Positions 51,075 to 60,302 of a DNA stretch of 64,000 bases are shown here, one piece after another. The notes under the pieces were generated by a model. The model had not been told where the DNA came from. It saw nothing but the letters and a program-made list of their open reading frames with translations, and did no database searches. The DNA is from Actinobaculum suis (GTDB lineage Bacteria; Actinomycetota; Actinomycetes; Actinomycetales; Actinomycetaceae). Location: contig NZ_FNAU01000010.1 of NCBI RefSeq assembly GCF_900102025.1, forward strand, positions 1 to 64,000, given 5' to 3'. Made by a program: the position numbers and the translations under genes. Within the stretch, counting starts at the first letter, position 1. Each line of letters starts with the position of its first letter.

Positions 51075-51449
51075 TGGAGATGCGGGGAATCGAACCCCGG
51101 TCCGATGGTACCTACTGAAGACTTCTCCGGGTGCAGTTCGCTTGCTAGTTATTTTCGGCTCCAGGGTTCCACGCGAACCAGGCCCTGACGAACCTATCTA
51201 CTAAATGTCGGAGACGAACCCGTAGCAGGCCCGCCACCCAGTGGCTTTCTAAACGATGCCGGACCCCTAGCGGAAAGCTACGCTAAGGCCGACAGATTTC
51301 GAAGCTCGCTATCTTAGGCAGCGAGGGCGAAATCGGTGCTCTTGTTCTTGTTGGCACCTATTGGTTTGCAGAGATCGTTATCGAGTGGACCCTGCCTCCT
51401 CGACCCGCTTCCCTCCAACTAACTACCACCGTCGAAACCGATCATCCCC
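51075..51449 (-). ncRNA. ssrA: tmRNA (ssrA)
   Basis: The 5' end GGGGATGATCGGTTTCGACG and the 3' end GGTTCGATTCCCCGCATCTCC form the tRNA-like part; CCA is not encoded. The tag frame reads ANKNKSTDFALAA followed by TAA (resume codon GCC at about 51352-51354). It rescues stalled ribosomes together with SmpB, whose gene lies 213 bp upstream on the same strand. Length 375 nt is normal. Confidence 0.97.
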
Positions 51450-51466
51450 TATGCGGTTATGAACCA

Positions 51467-51500
51467 ACCCGAGAAATCACTAACCCAGAACTTCTCGGGT
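51467..51500 (-). terminator. Hairpin between smpB and ssrA
   Basis: ACCCGAGAA and TTCTCGGGT form a perfect 9-bp stem with a 16-base loop upstream of ssrA. It may be the smpB terminator or a processing site of the tmRNA precursor; there is no clear T-tract. The remainder of 51501-51662 holds no gene and should carry the ssrA promoter. Confidence 0.5.
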
Positions 51501-51662
51501 ATAACAGTATAGCTGATCTGTTCTACTTATGCCAGCCCTACCAGGTCAGGCCCCTACTTACACCGGTGTTTTCGCGCCACTAGGCTTCTTCGCAACACCG
51601 GTGCTTGCGCAAACTGATCGTTTCTAATGCTCCCCTAGGTTCCCGCGGCACTAACAGCCACG

Positions 51663-52193
51663 CTACCTGACGAGCCCTTCACGGCGTCGGGCCGCACTCA
51701 TTGCGCGTTCTGCTTCCCGATCAGCTTCTCGCCGCTTAATGGTTTCGCGCTTATCCCATTCTTGTTTACCGCGAGCCACGGCGATTTCCAGCTTGGCGAT
51801 CCCGCGAATGAAATACAGTTCCAAGGGCACAATGGTGTAGCCCTTCCGGTCTGCCGCCTGCGCAAGCTTGGCAATCTCGCGCTTGTGCAACAACAGCCGC
51901 CGTTTCCGGGTTGGCGCGTGATTCGTCCACGAGGCCATCGCATACACCGGAATATTGATGCCATGCGCCCAAGCTTGTAAGTCTTCGTCGATTTCCACCC
52001 ACGCTTCTGTAATCGAGGCGCGGCCCATGCGAAGTGCCTTGACTTCCGTGCCTGCCAGGGAAAGCCCGGCCTCGTAAGTGTCCTCAATAAAATAATCGTG
52101 CCGAGCCTTGCGGTTGCGGGCAATCACCTGCTTCGCATCTGCCGCTGCCTTCGCTTTCTCCCCTGCCGAAAGCTTCCCTCGCTTTTTAGCCAT
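51663..52193 (-). CDS. smpB: SsrA-binding protein SmpB
   Basis: tmRNA partner of 176 residues. NRKARHDYFIEDTYEAGLSL and GTEVKALRMGRASITEAWVE are the OB-fold blocks, and the C-terminal basic tail (KRETIKRREADREAERAMSA) enters the mRNA channel. Located between ftsE/ftsX/M23 and ssrA, the common actinobacterial arrangement. Confidence 0.97.
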   Translation of the reverse strand: MAKKRGKLSAGEKAKAAADAKQVIARNRKARHDYFIEDTYEAGLSLAGTEVKALRMGRASITEAWVEIDEDLQAWAHGINIPVYAMASWTNHAPTRKRRLLLHKREIAKLAQAADRKGYTIVPLELYFIRGIAKLEIAVARGKQEWDKRETIKRREADREAERAMSAARRREGLVR

Positions 52194-52263
52194 CTCATCC
52201 CCCTTCTCTCTTCGCTACCGTACTGAGCGCCTATCGTACCCGTTAGCGTGCACGATCCCCCGG

Positions 52264-52445
52264 GCGCGTTTCCCTGGTTGCGAGTTCCCCAGGTTGCGCC
52301 GCTTCCAAGTTGCGCATTCCCCTGGTTGCGCGTTTGCCGTTTGTGCATTCCCTGGTTACGCGCTCCCTCGCCTGTATATTTGCGGGTTGTGCGTTTCCCT
52401 GGTTGCGAATTCCCCAGGTTGCGCGTTCCACTAGTTGCGCGTTTG
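52264..52445. repeat. Array of 16-bp repeats upstream of smpB
   Basis: Consecutive 16-bp units starting at 52264, 52280, 52296 and 52312 follow the pattern GCGCGTTTCCCTGGTT; further units are shorter or diverged up to about 52445. The array fills the space between the membrane protein at 52456 and smpB. Confidence 0.85.
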
Positions 52446-52455
52446 CCCAGCGGTG

Positions 52456-53343
52456 TTAATCGCGAGTGGCCCGGTTGTCCCGGAAGGAGAACCAAAGAAA
52501 TACGAACACAAATATTAGGTCCACGATTGCCGGTGCGGTAACATCCAGCAGGTGCATGCTAAAGAAATACTGCGTGGCTGCTTGATCAGTGGAAGCCGTA
52601 AAAGCGAAAACCAGCCCGAGCACAAAAGCCGCAATCGATACCGCCAGGCCGATTAGCGCTAGAGTTCGCCGCACCTGCCGCGAACCCAACATGCGCCGGA
52701 TTAGCAGCAAAACCACGGAAACCGCCAACCCCAAAGAGAAGAACAGCGTCCCGGTAGAATATGGCGAGTCCACTAGCTTCGCCCGATCCCACACGAACCA
52801 GGCAAGCACAATCGCCAAGGCGCCGGTAAGAATCTCCCACCAGCCATTCGACTCACGCACCGCAGCTGCTGTGCTCCCAGTTTTCGTACCGGCAGCCTTA
52901 TCCCACGCTGCTTTCGTAGCTCCCCCAGAAGCCGCTCCCCCAGAAGCTCCCCCAGAAGCCGGTTTACTGGTGGCTTGCTTACCTGCAGACTGCTTCCCGG
53001 CAGCTTTCCCCGGGCGCCCGAAAATTGACTTGCGCGCAGTCTTGCCAAGTTTATTCGCAGTTTTTCCGCCGGGCGTCTTGCTCGGTTCCCCAGTATTTGC
53101 CGCGGTTTCGTTTTCTTTCCCGCGCGCACCTGCCGAGATTATCGACGTCGGCTGCAAAACTTGCCGCCCGCCGCTACTTTCCTGCCCGGTAGCTGCCGTT
53201 TTGGTCGGGAACGCCGCCGCGTTAGGGTTAGCGTTGGTGGCCGCGTACGACGCCGGATCTTCCGCCCCTTTTTCAGTTCTGCCAGATTCGGACGCCGGGC
53301 CCTGTGGAGCCGTAGCGAATTGGCCTTTTTCCTCAGTTGCCAT
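52456..53343 (-). CDS. Membrane protein with long low-complexity N-terminus
   Basis: A protein of 295 residues. The first 155 are Ala/Gly/Lys/Thr-rich and disordered, with repeats such as GGASGGAASGGA. The C-terminal part has about four helices (SNGWWEILTGALAIVLAWFV onward). Start ATG 53343 has GAGGG upstream; 53358 is also possible. No family is recognised. It lies between the M23 peptidase and smpB and is read in the same direction. Confidence 0.65.
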   Translation of the reverse strand: MATEEKGQFATAPQGPASESGRTEKGAEDPASYAATNANPNAAAFPTKTAATGQESSGGRQVLQPTSIISAGARGKENETAANTGEPSKTPGGKTANKLGKTARKSIFGRPGKAAGKQSAGKQATSKPASGGASGGAASGGATKAAWDKAAGTKTGSTAAAVRESNGWWEILTGALAIVLAWFVWDRAKLVDSPYSTGTLFFSLGLAVSVVLLLIRRMLGSRQVRRTLALIGLAVSIAAFVLGLVFAFTASTDQAATQYFFSMHLLDVTAPAIVDLIFVFVFLWFSFRDNRATRD

Positions 53344-53395
53344 AATGTGAGCCCTCATTCCCGAAGCGAACCTTGCTTACCCGGACCTTTCAATT

Positions 53396-54736
53396 CTAGA
53401 ACCCGGGGAGCGTCATGGGGTCGATAACCTGGCCGTCTTTCCAAATTTCGAAATGTACGTGGCAGCCGGTCACCATGCCGGTTTGGCCCGTCCAGCCGAT
53501 AATATCGCCGCGCGAAACCCGCTGGCCAACGCTTACATTGAAACCGGAAAGATGGTTGTACACGGCCACGTAACTCGAACCGTTGATATTGCCCAAATTG
53601 AGGATCACCTGGTTTCCGTGGGTGCCATTGCCCGCGGCCGGGCGCACCGCCGAAACCGTACCATCACTGGCCGCAAATTGCGGATTTCCGCACGCGGAAC
53701 GCAAATCAACACCGTTGTGGAACCAACGCTGCCCATCGAAGGGATAGATCCGCCACCCGAAGGGCGAGGTCACGTAGAGCGGGCCGGAAATTGGCGGGAT
53801 AATCTGCTGGCCGGTATTCGGCGCGCTACCTCCGCGGCCACCGCCACCGCCACCTCCGCCGCTCCGCGGGGCTGCCGCAGCAGCTTGCCGCTGGCGTGCT
53901 TCTTCGGCTGCCTTGCGCGCATTTTCGGCGTCGATAGCCGCGATTTGCGCGGCCGTGGAATCACGGTCGGCAGCCATCTGGTTTAGAGAAGCTTGGAAAG
54001 CGTCCTTTTGCCCTTCCAAGGCTTTTTGCTGATCAGAAATCGAAGCTTCCAGTTCATCTAGAGCCTGTTTCTTTTCGGTAGCCGCCTGTTCTTTCTGTTT
54101 TTTATCGGCCAAAGCTTGATCGGCCTGGGCTTTCAATTCCCCGATTTCCGATTCCACGGCAGTCTGGCGTTGCTGGCGCATACGGTTACTCGCCGTCGTT
54201 TGCGAAACCTCGGTCAAAGTTACCGACTGGACGCGTTGCGCGGTCTCGTTCGCAGCAAAGGCAGTCAAAAAATCTTCGGAAGATTGGGAGCCCACCAGGA
54301 GCTCTACCGTAGAAGGCGTGGTTTCACCCCGGTATTGGGCGCGGGCGATTTCCCCAATCTGATCGCGGGTTTGGGCGAGCTTCTCCTCCCCCGCTTTTAT
54401 CTCCGTGCCAATCGTTTCCAGTTCCCCTTGGGCAGCGTCCAAGCGGGCCCCTACCGCTTCCTGTTCACGCTGGGCTGTGGCTACTTCTGCTTGCGCATTT
54501 GCCAGTTCAGCTTGGGCGCCCGGAAGCTTTCCCCGAGTTTCCTGCAAATCCATGTACACCTTTTGCAGGTTAACGTCCACACCTTCCAGTTCGGATTGAA
54601 TGGATTCCATTTGCTGGGTTTGTTGCTCTTTTTGGCGTACCAAATCGTCGCGATCTGAGCCTTGGGCAGTTGTTTGCACCAAGGTCAAAGCCAACACCAA
54701 ACCCGCAGCTAGCGGCATGAGCTTTCGCCGTGTCAC
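53396..54736 (-). CDS. M23 peptidase with coiled coil (EnvC/PcsB-like division hydrolase)
   Basis: Secreted protein of 446 residues. A signal peptide (LMPLAAGLVLALTLVQTTAQ) is followed by a long coiled coil (about 30-290), a Gly-rich linker (RSGGGGGGGGRGG) and an LytM/M23 domain (about 325-440). Zinc ligands are in WFHNGVDLRS and CHVHFEIW, with YNHLSG between. Encoded directly after ftsX, it matches the group of peptidoglycan hydrolases (EnvC, PcsB, RipC role) activated by FtsEX. GTG start at 54736 follows AAAGG. Confidence 0.93.
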   Translation of the reverse strand: MTRRKLMPLAAGLVLALTLVQTTAQGSDRDDLVRQKEQQTQQMESIQSELEGVDVNLQKVYMDLQETRGKLPGAQAELANAQAEVATAQREQEAVGARLDAAQGELETIGTEIKAGEEKLAQTRDQIGEIARAQYRGETTPSTVELLVGSQSSEDFLTAFAANETAQRVQSVTLTEVSQTTASNRMRQQRQTAVESEIGELKAQADQALADKKQKEQAATEKKQALDELEASISDQQKALEGQKDAFQASLNQMAADRDSTAAQIAAIDAENARKAAEEARQRQAAAAAPRSGGGGGGGGRGGSAPNTGQQIIPPISGPLYVTSPFGWRIYPFDGQRWFHNGVDLRSACGNPQFAASDGTVSAVRPAAGNGTHGNQVILNLGNINGSSYVAVYNHLSGFNVSVGQRVSRGDIIGWTGQTGMVTGCHVHFEIWKDGQVIDPMTLPGF

Positions 54737-54831
54737 CCTTTATTCAATCCTCCTTCTCCGGATTATATGAACTGCCGGGCCCCGAGCCCCTTATTTATCT
54801 ACTGCTATCCACACTGTTATCTACCGCAAAC

Positions 54832-55746
54832 TTATACCCGCACATACCGGCGCAAAGAGAGCCAGGAGGCAAAGCCTGCCACCAGCACCGCGCCGATTAT
54901 TAGCCAGGGGGCGAGTATCCACACATCGGCGGTGCCCACGATTTTCATCCACGGCAAAGCGGCGCCGATCCAGTCTTCGAGGAAGAATTTTGCTACCAAA
55001 AATAAACCGCCCACGGAGAGCAGTGATCCCATTAGGGCTGCGATAGCTCCTTCCAGCACAAAGGGTAATTCAATGAAGAAGTTTGAAGCTCCCACCAGGC
55101 GCATAATCCCCGTTTCCGTGGCGCGTGACATCGCGGAAAGGCGAATCGTCGTCGGGATTAGTAGCAGAGCCGTGAGGATCATGACCCCAGCCAACAAACC
55201 AGCCACCACGGTAAACCTATTCATCACCGCGAAAATCGGTTCTAACTGTTCGCGTTGGTCACGCACCACTTCTACCCCGGGCCGGCCGGAAAGCTGATCG
55301 GCCACCACCTGGTACTGCTGCGGATCCTTGAGCTTAATGCGGAAGGAAACCTGCATTTGATCAGCGGTAATATCTTCCGTCCAGGCGGTATCTCGCATCT
55401 GTTCCCGATAGTTTTGCAGCGCCTGTTCTTTCGTTTCAAACATAACGTTTTCTACGTAGGCCTGCATTTCGGGAGTTTTCAGATAAGCATCAATATCGTC
55501 AATTTGTTCCTGGGTGGCTTCTCCGGCCGCGCAAGCTTCGGTCACGCCATTGCGCGGGCACATGAAAACGGAGACTTCTACTTTGTCATACCATTCGTCT
55601 TTCAGATTGGAAATCTGGGTTTGCAAAAGCGCCCCCGCTCCCACGAACAGCAGGGAAACGAAAGTCACGAGCATAACGGAAGCCGTCATGGCTTTATTGC
55701 CAACCAGTCCCTTAAAGGTCTGCGAAATAATAAAGCGGAAACGCAT
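54832..55746 (-). CDS. ftsX: Cell division protein FtsX
   Basis: Membrane partner of FtsE, 304 residues with four helices: one near 20-42 and three after residue 170. The outer loop (about 45-165) contains CPRNGVTEACAAG with two cysteines. It transmits ATP hydrolysis to the extracellular hydrolase encoded next. The ATG overlaps the ftsE stop by one base. Confidence 0.96.
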   Translation of the reverse strand: MRFRFIISQTFKGLVGNKAMTASVMLVTFVSLLFVGAGALLQTQISNLKDEWYDKVEVSVFMCPRNGVTEACAAGEATQEQIDDIDAYLKTPEMQAYVENVMFETKEQALQNYREQMRDTAWTEDITADQMQVSFRIKLKDPQQYQVVADQLSGRPGVEVVRDQREQLEPIFAVMNRFTVVAGLLAGVMILTALLLIPTTIRLSAMSRATETGIMRLVGASNFFIELPFVLEGAIAALMGSLLSVGGLFLVAKFFLEDWIGAALPWMKIVGTADVWILAPWLIIGAVLVAGFASWLSLRRYVRV

Positions 55747-56438
55747 TAGTTTTGGACCCCTCCGTACACGCCACGGTCTTGATCGCGGACCACTACCCCG
55801 TTCGAAAGTTCGATCACGCGCTTGCGCATCTGATTCACAATCGCCGAATCGTGGGTAGCCATAATAACCGTGGTTCCCTGCCGATTAATGCGATCCAGGA
55901 GCCGCATAATCGAAAGCCCGGTGTTGTTATCCAAGTTTCCGGTTGGTTCGTCTGCGAGGAGGATTTCCGGATGGTTTACCATCGCGCGGGCGATGGCTAC
56001 ACGCTGCTGTTCCCCACCAGACAGCTCGTGGATGCGCCGTTTTTCTTTCCCGTCTAGGCCAACCATAGAAAGCACTTCCGGCACTTCGGTTTTGATCCGG
56101 TGCCGCGGCGCCCCAATTACTTGCAGGGCGAGCGCCACATTGTCATACACGTTCTTATCCATGAGCAAACGGAAATCTTGGAACACGGTGCCAATCTGGC
56201 GGCGCAAGAAAGGTACGCGCCGCTGGGAGACCTGCGAAAGATCTTTCCCCAAGACTTCCACGTGCCCGGCGGTAGGCCGCTCCTGCACAATAATGAGCGA
56301 AAGCATCGTGGATTTTCCGGAGCCCGAAGGGCCTACCAGGAATACGAATTCCCCTCGGTTGATATTCAAGTTGACCCCGTCGAGTGCGGGTTTCGCACCC
56401 TTCTGGTACAACTTCGTTACGTTACTGAATCTGATCAT
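55746..56438 (-). CDS. ftsE: Cell division ATP-binding protein FtsE
   Basis: ABC ATPase of 230 residues. Walker [10 protein letters not shown] near 36, signature [14 protein letters not shown] near 140 and Walker [13 protein letters not shown] are complete. With FtsX it drives septal peptidoglycan splitting. It lies 82 bp after prfB, the conserved prfB-ftsE-ftsX order. Confidence 0.97.
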   Translation of the reverse strand: MIRFSNVTKLYQKGAKPALDGVNLNINRGEFVFLVGPSGSGKSTMLSLIIVQERPTAGHVEVLGKDLSQVSQRRVPFLRRQIGTVFQDFRLLMDKNVYDNVALALQVIGAPRHRIKTEVPEVLSMVGLDGKEKRRIHELSGGEQQRVAIARAMVNHPEILLADEPTGNLDNNTGLSIMRLLDRINRQGTTVIMATHDSAIVNQMRKRVIELSNGVVVRDQDRGVYGGVQN

Positions 56439-56520
56439 ATAAGTTGCCTAGCTCGAGACGTTTCGCGCTTACCCTACGAAACTCAACTGGAATTCGCGCG
56501 GCGGCGCGCCGCATTTCCCG

Positions 56521-57657
56521 TTATTGTTCTCCTTCGTGTGTTTCGCCAGTGGCCCGCCACCGGATTCCGGCCTCAATGAAGCCATCAATTTCGCCGTCGA
56601 ACACCGCATCCGTGTTCCCCGTCTCATACCCGGTGCGCAGGTCTTTTACCATTTGGAAGGGCTGGAGCACATAGGAACGCATCTGGTTTCCCCAGGAGGC
56701 TTTAATATCGCCGCGCAGTTCCTTCTTTTCCGCTTCTTCTTCTTGCTGTTTCAGGAGCAGCAACCGCGACTGCAACACCCGCATTGCCGCCGCCCGGTTT
56801 TGGATCTGCGATTTTTCATCCTGCATAGAAACCACGATTCCGGTAGGAATATGCGTGATTCGCACGGCCGAATCGGTAGTATTCACGGACTGCCCGCCCG
56901 GGCCGGAGGAACGGAAAACATCTACCCGGATTTCCGAATCGGGAACCTCAATATGGTCGGTTTGTTCAATAACGGGGATTACTTCCACCGCGGCAAAAGA
57001 AGTTTGCCGCCGGCTTTGATTATCGAAGGGCGAGATGCGAACCAAACGATGCGTTCCTGCTTCCACGGAAAGCGTGCCGTACGCGTAGGGTGCTTTTACC
57101 TCGAAGGTCGTGGATTTTATGCCCGCTTCTTCCGCATAAGACGTATCGAGCACTTTCGTGGCATATCCGTGATGCGCCGCCCAACGTAAATACATTCTTT
57201 GTAGCATTTGCGTAAAGTCGGCGGCGTCTACCCCGCCCGCACCCGCACGGATCGTAACCACCGCTTCTCGCTCATCGTATTTTCCGGAAAGCAGGGTACG
57301 AATATGCAGGTCATCGAGCTCTTTTTCGACGTCATTAATTTCCGTGCGCAAATCTGCGTAAATAGCTTTCGCGGATGCGGCGTCGGTTTCCGCTTCTTCT
57401 TCCGCGATTTCGAGGAGCGCTTCGATATCGTCAATGCGATTCTCCATCGCGGTTAGTTTCGCTAGTTCGCCTTGCACGTGGCTGAGCCGCGAGGTCACCG
57501 CTTGCGCGTGTTCCGGATCATCCCACAGATCCGGAGCGCTCGATTCGCGGGTAAGTTGCGCTATTTGTTCCCGCAGTTTCGCGGGGTCAGTAACTGCCTC
57601 CACCTGCGTGAGAACCGCGCGGAGTTTTTCAATACTTTCTGCATACTCGCTTGCCAC
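56521..57657 (-). CDS. prfB: Peptide chain release factor 2
   Basis: Release factor of about 378 residues reading UGA and UAA. The codon motif SPF is in [10 protein letters not shown] and the catalytic GGQ in [10 protein letters not shown] near 251. The GTG at 57657 ([15 protein letters not shown]) matches family N-termini; the frame is open up to a TTG at 57699. There is no internal frameshift site, as in other Actinobacteria. The N-terminal helices (about 1-90) are complete. Confidence 0.95.
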   Translation of the reverse strand: MASEYAESIEKLRAVLTQVEAVTDPAKLREQIAQLTRESSAPDLWDDPEHAQAVTSRLSHVQGELAKLTAMENRIDDIEALLEIAEEEAETDAASAKAIYADLRTEINDVEKELDDLHIRTLLSGKYDEREAVVTIRAGAGGVDAADFTQMLQRMYLRWAAHHGYATKVLDTSYAEEAGIKSTTFEVKAPYAYGTLSVEAGTHRLVRISPFDNQSRRQTSFAAVEVIPVIEQTDHIEVPDSEIRVDVFRSSGPGGQSVNTTDSAVRITHIPTGIVVSMQDEKSQIQNRAAAMRVLQSRLLLLKQQEEEAEKKELRGDIKASWGNQMRSYVLQPFQMVKDLRTGYETGNTDAVFDGEIDGFIEAGIRWRATGETHEGEQ

Positions 57658-57714
57658 GCGTTCCAGGCTACCCCACCGCCGCGCCTGATTTTGTGGCAAG
57701 TAATGCGGCTAATA

Positions 57715-57890
57715 GGGGTAGGCGGGTAGGTGCGTATGTAGGCGAGCAGGTAGGCGCGCAGGTTGACGAGCAGGTAGGCGCGTGAGCAGATACGCGAGCA
57801 GACAGGCGAGCAGGTAGGCGCGCGAGCAGATGCGCGAGCAGACAGGCGAGCAGGCATGCGCCTGAGCAGATACGCGAGCAGGTGGATGCC
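57715..57890. repeat. GAGCAG-type tandem repeats upstream of prfB
   Basis: Units of 12, 16 and 28 bp ending in GAGCAG combine to a 40-bp period present about two and a half times (for example GTAGGCGCGCGAGCAGATGC). They fill most of the gap between prfB and the tad locus (57658-58027); no other feature is seen. Confidence 0.8.
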
Positions 57891-58027
57891 GGGAGTGTGG
57901 ATGCCGGGAGTTGCGCGTACCCCGCCAGAAAAGTACTAGCCCGAAACGGCTCGGTACGAAGCAGCGCTGCTACGCGGCTTAAAGTCACGTGGTTTGGTGC
58001 TGCTGGTCAAGCCCGCGCTCGGTGCTG

Positions 58028-58684
58028 CTATCCAAGGTGAAGTTCGGCGCGGGCGGTGGCTTGCAGCGTCACGGTGAATTCGAAAAGGGGTACGGTTGTG
58101 GGTTTCTCCAATGTTACGACGACGCCGTTGCCCTCCACCCCGGTGGGAGCAACTACTTGTGCTTCTCCTGCCCCGGCGCGCGCAATTTTCCACACCTCCG
58201 TTTCCGCGGGCCGTAACCTGCCAGATGTAACTACCCGGCCGCCACTCGGTTCCGGACCGATAGTGCCGTGCGGCAAATAATAGGCCGCATCGTTGATTGA
58301 ATTAGCCGCGCTGAGCGCCAAAGAATCAGCCCGGGCCAGCAAATCCTGGCGGGCCACATATAGCCCACCCACTCCGGCCAGGCCAATAATTACCGCGAAA
58401 GCCACGAGCCACATTCCCAGGCCCAACACCAAAAGATTCCCGCGCTCGCTTGCTCCCGCACCTGCTCCCGCATCATTCCGGTTGGGGCCTTCGGCAAACG
58501 GTAGCAACCAAGTTCGCGAAGGCGGCCGATGCCGTAGCTGCGACTGCCGCCGCGGCCGTTGCAGCCGCAGATGCCGCCCGCGCTGCCGCAGCTGCCGCAA
58601 TTGCACCCGCGGCCGCCGCCGGCGCAAGAACATCAGCCACACCGGTTGCGCCAATCGGCGTCTTTTCTTGCGTATATTTTTCAC
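58028..58684 (-). CDS. TadE-like pseudopilin-associated protein (Rv3654c type)
   Basis: The C-terminal 145 residues start ERGNLLVLGLGMWLVAFAVI, a prepilin-like helix followed by QDLLARADSLALSAA, as in the last small protein of actinobacterial tad loci. The GTG at 58684 has GGGGAGG about 8 nt upstream. Between the start and the helix the frame is extraordinarily Arg/Gln-rich (about 20-60), while a second frame over the same bases (58473-58733) is Ala-rich with a stop. A frameshift in a repeat tract may have exchanged the N-terminus. Confidence 0.7.
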   Translation of the reverse strand: MKNIRKKRRRLAQPVWLMFLRRRRPRVQLRQLRQRGRHLRLQRPRRQSQLRHRPPSRTWLLPFAEGPNRNDAGAGAGASERGNLLVLGLGMWLVAFAVIIGLAGVGGLYVARQDLLARADSLALSAANSINDAAYYLPHGTIGPEPSGGRVVTSGRLRPAETEVWKIARAGAGEAQVVAPTGVEGNGVVVTLEKPTTVPLFEFTVTLQATARAELHLG

Positions 58685-58797
58685 CTCTGGTTCCTCCCCT
58701 CCTACTCATTACTAGCTGCTCTTTGGTCAACACTCTTTACTCACTATTTCCTTATTCCCCTGTTCCCTCTCGGTTACCGCTAAAACCGGTACCAGCT

Positions 58798-59220
58798 TTA
58801 GCTCGCGGGCATTTGCCGATAGCGGTCCACCAACATGGAATTGCTCCGAGTGATCTGCACCGCGGTACCGAAATACGGGATGGGAGCGCGGGCGTGAACA
58901 GAAATCGTGACGGTAGCTCCAGGCGTCAAACATGGATTATCTGAGCATTGCACCGATATGCCGCCGTTACTTTCCACGCCTTGATCTGCCAAAGCCTGCG
59001 CGGCCACACTCGCCGCCCGCCGCTCCGCCGAGGCTGTATCTCGCGCTTGCACGAATGCTCGCGCAGCTTCCCGCGCCGCCGTCGTGGCCGCACTACTCGC
59101 ACTAAAAATCGACGCCGCCGCGAGCGCCAATACGATAAGTGAGACCCCAAAAATCGTCATGGCACCTACGGCTTCTACAATCACGTTTCCGCGCTCGGCA
59201 GTATTTCCGTTTTGGTTCAT
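58798..59220 (-). CDS. tadE: TadE-family pilus assembly protein
   Basis: A 140-residue minor pseudopilin. The N-terminal AERGNVIVEAVGAMTIFGVS has the TadE prepilin-like helix with a Glu at position +5-like spacing. The outer domain has SDNPCLTPGATV with a Cys pair. Preceded by a GGAGGG ribosome site. It lies between two related proteins of the same locus. Confidence 0.85.
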   Translation of the reverse strand: MNQNGNTAERGNVIVEAVGAMTIFGVSLIVLALAAASIFSASSAATTAAREAARAFVQARDTASAERRAASVAAQALADQGVESNGGISVQCSDNPCLTPGATVTISVHARAPIPYFGTAVQITRSNSMLVDRYRQMPAS

Positions 59221-59262
59221 ATGTGCCCTCCTTCCTTGTTGTGCATGGGTTTTCCTTTCCTG

Positions 59263-59820
59263 TTATTGCCATTCGACGAGGGCGTGGGCAGTTGCTCGCA
59301 GTGGCTGGCCGGCGGGCCCGAACATGTATATTTCGCCGCTAATTTGCGCTTCTACCTGTGCCAGCCCGCCTTGTTGTTGCAGTTTTGCTTCCAGCTCGCA
59401 GGCACACTGCGGCAAATCGCGGGCAAGCTGCTGGCGAGCGAGCTCTATGGAGTGTGGAGAGTTATCCACAGCTATGGTGCGGGCGGCTCGCAGGGCGGCG
59501 TCATTAGCTTGACGTTGTATCCACACGTGCGCACCGATATAAGCAAGTGCCAAGAAGAGGAAAATAATAGCGCCGGCAAGCATGGCAAAACCTACGACCG
59601 CCGAACCCTGTTCTCCGCCCGAAGCTGCCGGCCCAAAGGAGCCCTTGGCAAAGAACTCCTTATCGAAGGGCCTCTTGGCGCAGGGGACCTCACCGGAATG
59701 CCCCGTATCTAAGGGGCCCTTATCGGAAAGCCCCTTGCCCAAGGAGCCCTTTCCGTTACGTTCCCGGAAGGGTTTTGCAAGGTTGTTGATGCGGGCTTGG
59801 GGTCGCGGTTTTGCACGCAT
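59263..59820 (-). CDS. TadE/TadG-like protein with repeat-rich N-terminus
   Basis: A 185-residue protein. From about residue 68 it has the pseudopilin helix (EQGSAVVGFAMLAGAIIFLF) and a short outer domain with CACELEAKL. The first 65 residues are basic, with repeats such as KGSLGKGLSDKGPL, unusual for the family. The ATG at 59820 has AGGAGG upstream, so the extension appears to be translated. Confidence 0.8.
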   Translation of the reverse strand: MRAKPRPQARINNLAKPFRERNGKGSLGKGLSDKGPLDTGHSGEVPCAKRPFDKEFFAKGSFGPAASGGEQGSAVVGFAMLAGAIIFLFLALAYIGAHVWIQRQANDAALRAARTIAVDNSPHSIELARQQLARDLPQCACELEAKLQQQGGLAQVEAQISGEIYMFGPAGQPLRATAHALVEWQ

Positions 59821-59991
59821 GTTTCCTCCTGTTCTGGTTGTGATTCAAATGGTTTCTGGGTTTTTCTTTGCTTCTATTTCTCCCTTGCTAGCGCTGGGAC
59901 TTATTTGATGCGCGCCCTGGTACTTAGCTAGTGCCCGCGGCGAGGCTAGTTGATGCCTGCGCCGGGGCTTAGTCGGTGCCCGCGACGGGGT

Positions 59992-60216
59992 TTAGTTGAT
60001 GGTGTTAGTTAGGCGGGAAAGGGCGCTTTTGACGATGTCAACCAGAGCGGGCCCGGCAACCGCCCAGATTGCGATAACTAGGGCAACCGTCATAAGGGTG
60101 ACCATCACCCAGCCGGGCACGTCTCCGGCTTCCGTCTCGTGGCGGTTACCGGGTGCAGCCCCGGGGCCGGTAAGGAATCCGGTGTGCAAGGTTGGGGTGT
60201 TCGCGGTGTTTTTCAT
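59992..60216 (-). CDS. Flp-like pilin (DUF4244 type)
   Basis: A 74-residue small pilin candidate. One hydrophobic helix (WVMVTLMTVALVIAIWAVAG) follows HETEAGDVPG, the place of the prepilin cleavage site in actinobacterial DUF4244/Flp proteins. It is the likely major subunit of the Tad pilus. Start ATG 60216 has AAAGG upstream; the in-frame codon at 60276 is unlikely. Confidence 0.75.
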   Translation of the reverse strand: MKNTANTPTLHTGFLTGPGAAPGNRHETEAGDVPGWVMVTLMTVALVIAIWAVAGPALVDIVKSALSRLTNTIN

Positions 60217-60302
60217 GGTTTGCCTTTCTGCGTTTTTGTTTTTCGGTTTGCGTTTGGTTGTGGCGAGCCTGAGCACAAGGCTTGCGGTCTACCACTTCCC
60301 CG

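Noticed and set aside
52264-52445. CRISPR array
   Set aside because: Units are contiguous 16-bp degenerate copies without unique spacers, and there are no cas genes. The same applies to the other tandem arrays in the window.
57390-57657. Programmed frameshift site in prfB
   Set aside because: The frame is open from the start with no internal TGA or upstream slippery site, as usual in Actinobacteria.
59464-59472. A single DnaA-box-like TTATCCACA inside the TadG-like gene
   Set aside because: Isolated occurrence within codons and no flanking symmetry; expected by chance at this scale.
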